From positions 930,001 through 994,000 of the forward strand of contig NZ_CP170485.1 in the NCBI RefSeq assembly GCF_052055585.1: a DNA stretch of 64,000 nt, in the 5' to 3' direction. The position numbers were made by a program, and so were the translations under genes. Below the pieces are notes generated by a model that worked only from the letters and a program-made list of their open reading frames with translations, was not told where the DNA came from and made no database searches. Of the stretch, positions 63,092-64,000 are shown piece after piece. Each line of letters opens with the position of its first letter. The first letter of the stretch is position 1. Origin of the DNA: Oceanicaulis sp052055585 (GTDB taxonomy: Bacteria; Pseudomonadota; Alphaproteobacteria; Caulobacterales; Maricaulaceae).

Positions 63092-64000
63092 TTAGAGAGC
63101 GAGCATATCCGGGGTGATCGGACGGGTCCGGTCCAGAGAGCGGGCCTGATCGGGCAGCGGGTATTTCAGCCCCGAACCGCAATTGAAAAGAACCACTTCG
63201 GCGTCCTTCTCGATCAGGCCGCGAGACAGTGCGGACTGACAGGCGGCCAGCGTCGCGGCGCCTTCGGGACACAAGAGCAAGCCGTCTTCACGACCGCAAA
63301 GCTGACGTGCGTTTTCAATCTGGGCGTCAGACACCGCCAGCGCTGCGCCGCCGCTTTCCCGAACGGCGCGCAGAATCAGGAAGTCGCCAATGGCCTTGGG
63401 CACGCGAATGCCCGAGGCGACTGTATGGGCGTCGAGCCATTCAGGCGCATGCTCTTCGCCCGCCTCGAACGCCTTGACGATGGGGGCGCAGCCTTCAGCC
63501 TGCACGGCGAACATCTTGGGACGTTCCGAGCCGATCCAGCCCAGCTTCTCCATCTCGTCGAACGCTTTCCACATGCCGATCAGGCCCGTGCCCCCGCCTG
63601 TGGGGTAGAAGATGGCGTCGGGGAGTTTCCAGCCCAACTGCCAGGCCAGCTCGATCCCCATCGTCTTCTTGCCCTCGATCCGGTAGGGCTCCTTGAGGGT
63701 GGAGACGTCAAACCAGCCCATCTCCTCTTTCAGCGCCCCCACAATGGCGCCGCACTGGTGGATCAGGCCGTTGACGCGAAACACCTGTCCGCCCTGGGCC
63801 GCGATCTCGCGCACATTCACTTCGGGCGTATCGGCGGGGCAGAAGGAATAGGTCGTCATTCCTGCGCGGGCGCCATAGGCCGACAGGGCGGCGCCTGCAT
63901 TGCCGTTCGTGGGCATGGCCATGGTTGTCACGCCAAAGGACTTGGCCATGGAGACGGCCAGCGCCAGCCCCCGCGCCTTGAAGCTGCCCGTGGGCAGGCG
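63092..64000 (-). CDS. Threonine synthase-like PLP enzyme (N-terminus cut by window end)
   Basis: The C-terminal 302 residues of a PLP fold-type II enzyme. The frame stays open to the window edge. The first visible residues RLPTGSFKARG hold the Schiff-base lysine; MPTNGNAGAALSAYGARAGM and FYPTGGGTGLIGMWKAF are the phosphate-cofactor motifs. Such sequences are annotated as threonine synthase (thrC), which makes threonine from O-phosphohomoserine. The N-terminal part, needed to exclude other dehydratase-like members, is missing. Confidence 0.8.
   Translation of the reverse strand, partial: RLPTGSFKARGLALAVSMAKSFGVTTMAMPTNGNAGAALSAYGARAGMTTYSFCPADTPEVNVREIAAQGGQVFRVNGLIHQCGAIVGALKEEMGWFDVSTLKEPYRIEGKKTMGIELAWQLGWKLPDAIFYPTGGGTGLIGMWKAFDEMEKLGWIGSERPKMFAVQAEGCAPIVKAFEAGEEHAPEWLDAHTVASGIRVPKAIGDFLILRAVRESGGAALAVSDAQIENARQLCGREDGLLLCPEGAATLAACQSALSRGLIEKDAEVVLFNCGSGLKYPLPDQARSLDRTRPITPDMLAL

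Overview
This window is a chromosomal segment of an alphaproteobacterium. It most likely comes from a dimorphic, polarly flagellated lineage near the Caulobacterales/Maricaulales (Maricaulis- or Oceanicaulis-like). The evidence is the gene set and the regulatory sites. Flagellar genes show Caulobacter-style members and order (FliX divergent from flgI, a FlaEY-like protein beside flagellin genes, a PflI-like gene after fliM, cckA downstream of fliQ-fliR-flhB). There are perfect CtrA-type boxes (TTAA-N7-TTAA), sigma-54 promoters in front of rod, ring and flagellin genes, an alphaproteobacterial LexA box (GTTC-N7-GTTC) before recA, a DUF1476 (F1-ATPase zeta inhibitor) gene and an alphaproteobacterial DksA with a degenerate zinc finger. 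The species is inferred, not proven.

Layout. 1-8.7 kb: two flagellin genes flanking a FlaG gene, then a sugar-nucleotide cassette (PseC-like aminotransferase, Pse-associated methyltransferase, PseB-like dehydratase, diverged SpsF-like cytidylyltransferase) that probably supplies flagellin glycosylation, then a 922-residue FlaEY-like protein with a beta-propeller. 8.7-15.7 kb: basal-body genes flgI-flgJ-flbY and flgF-flgG-flgA-flgH on the minus strand, with fliX, dksA and a STAS-like gene between them. 16-22.2 kb: fliL-fliM-pflI-motE-TPR operon on the plus strand. 22.2-24.7 kb: fliO-fliP divergent from flgB-flgC-fliE. 24.8-30 kb: a TonB-dependent receptor and a secreted DUF885 peptidase. 30.2-35 kb: fliQ-fliR-flhB and the cell-cycle kinase gene cckA. 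35-49.7 kb: housekeeping and accessory genes (recA, alaS, a Kef-type antiporter, icd, trmJ, a chemoreceptor, an unknown membrane pair, rpsD). 49.7-64 kb: glutaredoxin/BolA, an M28 peptidase, purC-S-Q-L, DUF1476, a cell-wall pair (L,D-transpeptidase and M15 peptidase), purB, an MFS transporter and a threonine synthase cut by the window end.

How it works together. About half the window builds and controls one machine. CckA feeds phosphate into the CtrA pathway. CtrA boxes sit before early flagellar genes (fliX, flgB/fliO), while sigma-54 promoters drive the later flgI, flgF-G-A-H and flagellin genes. This is the temporal cascade known from Caulobacter crescentus. The least explained parts are the FlaEY-like propeller protein, the large periplasmic TPR protein of the fliL operon (whose operon partners share histidine-rich periplasmic linkers), the degenerate cytidylyltransferase and the two-gene membrane system at 46.7-48.9 kb. 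I saw no tRNA, rRNA, CRISPR array, insertion sequence or prophage, and no gene-free stretch longer than 300 bases.
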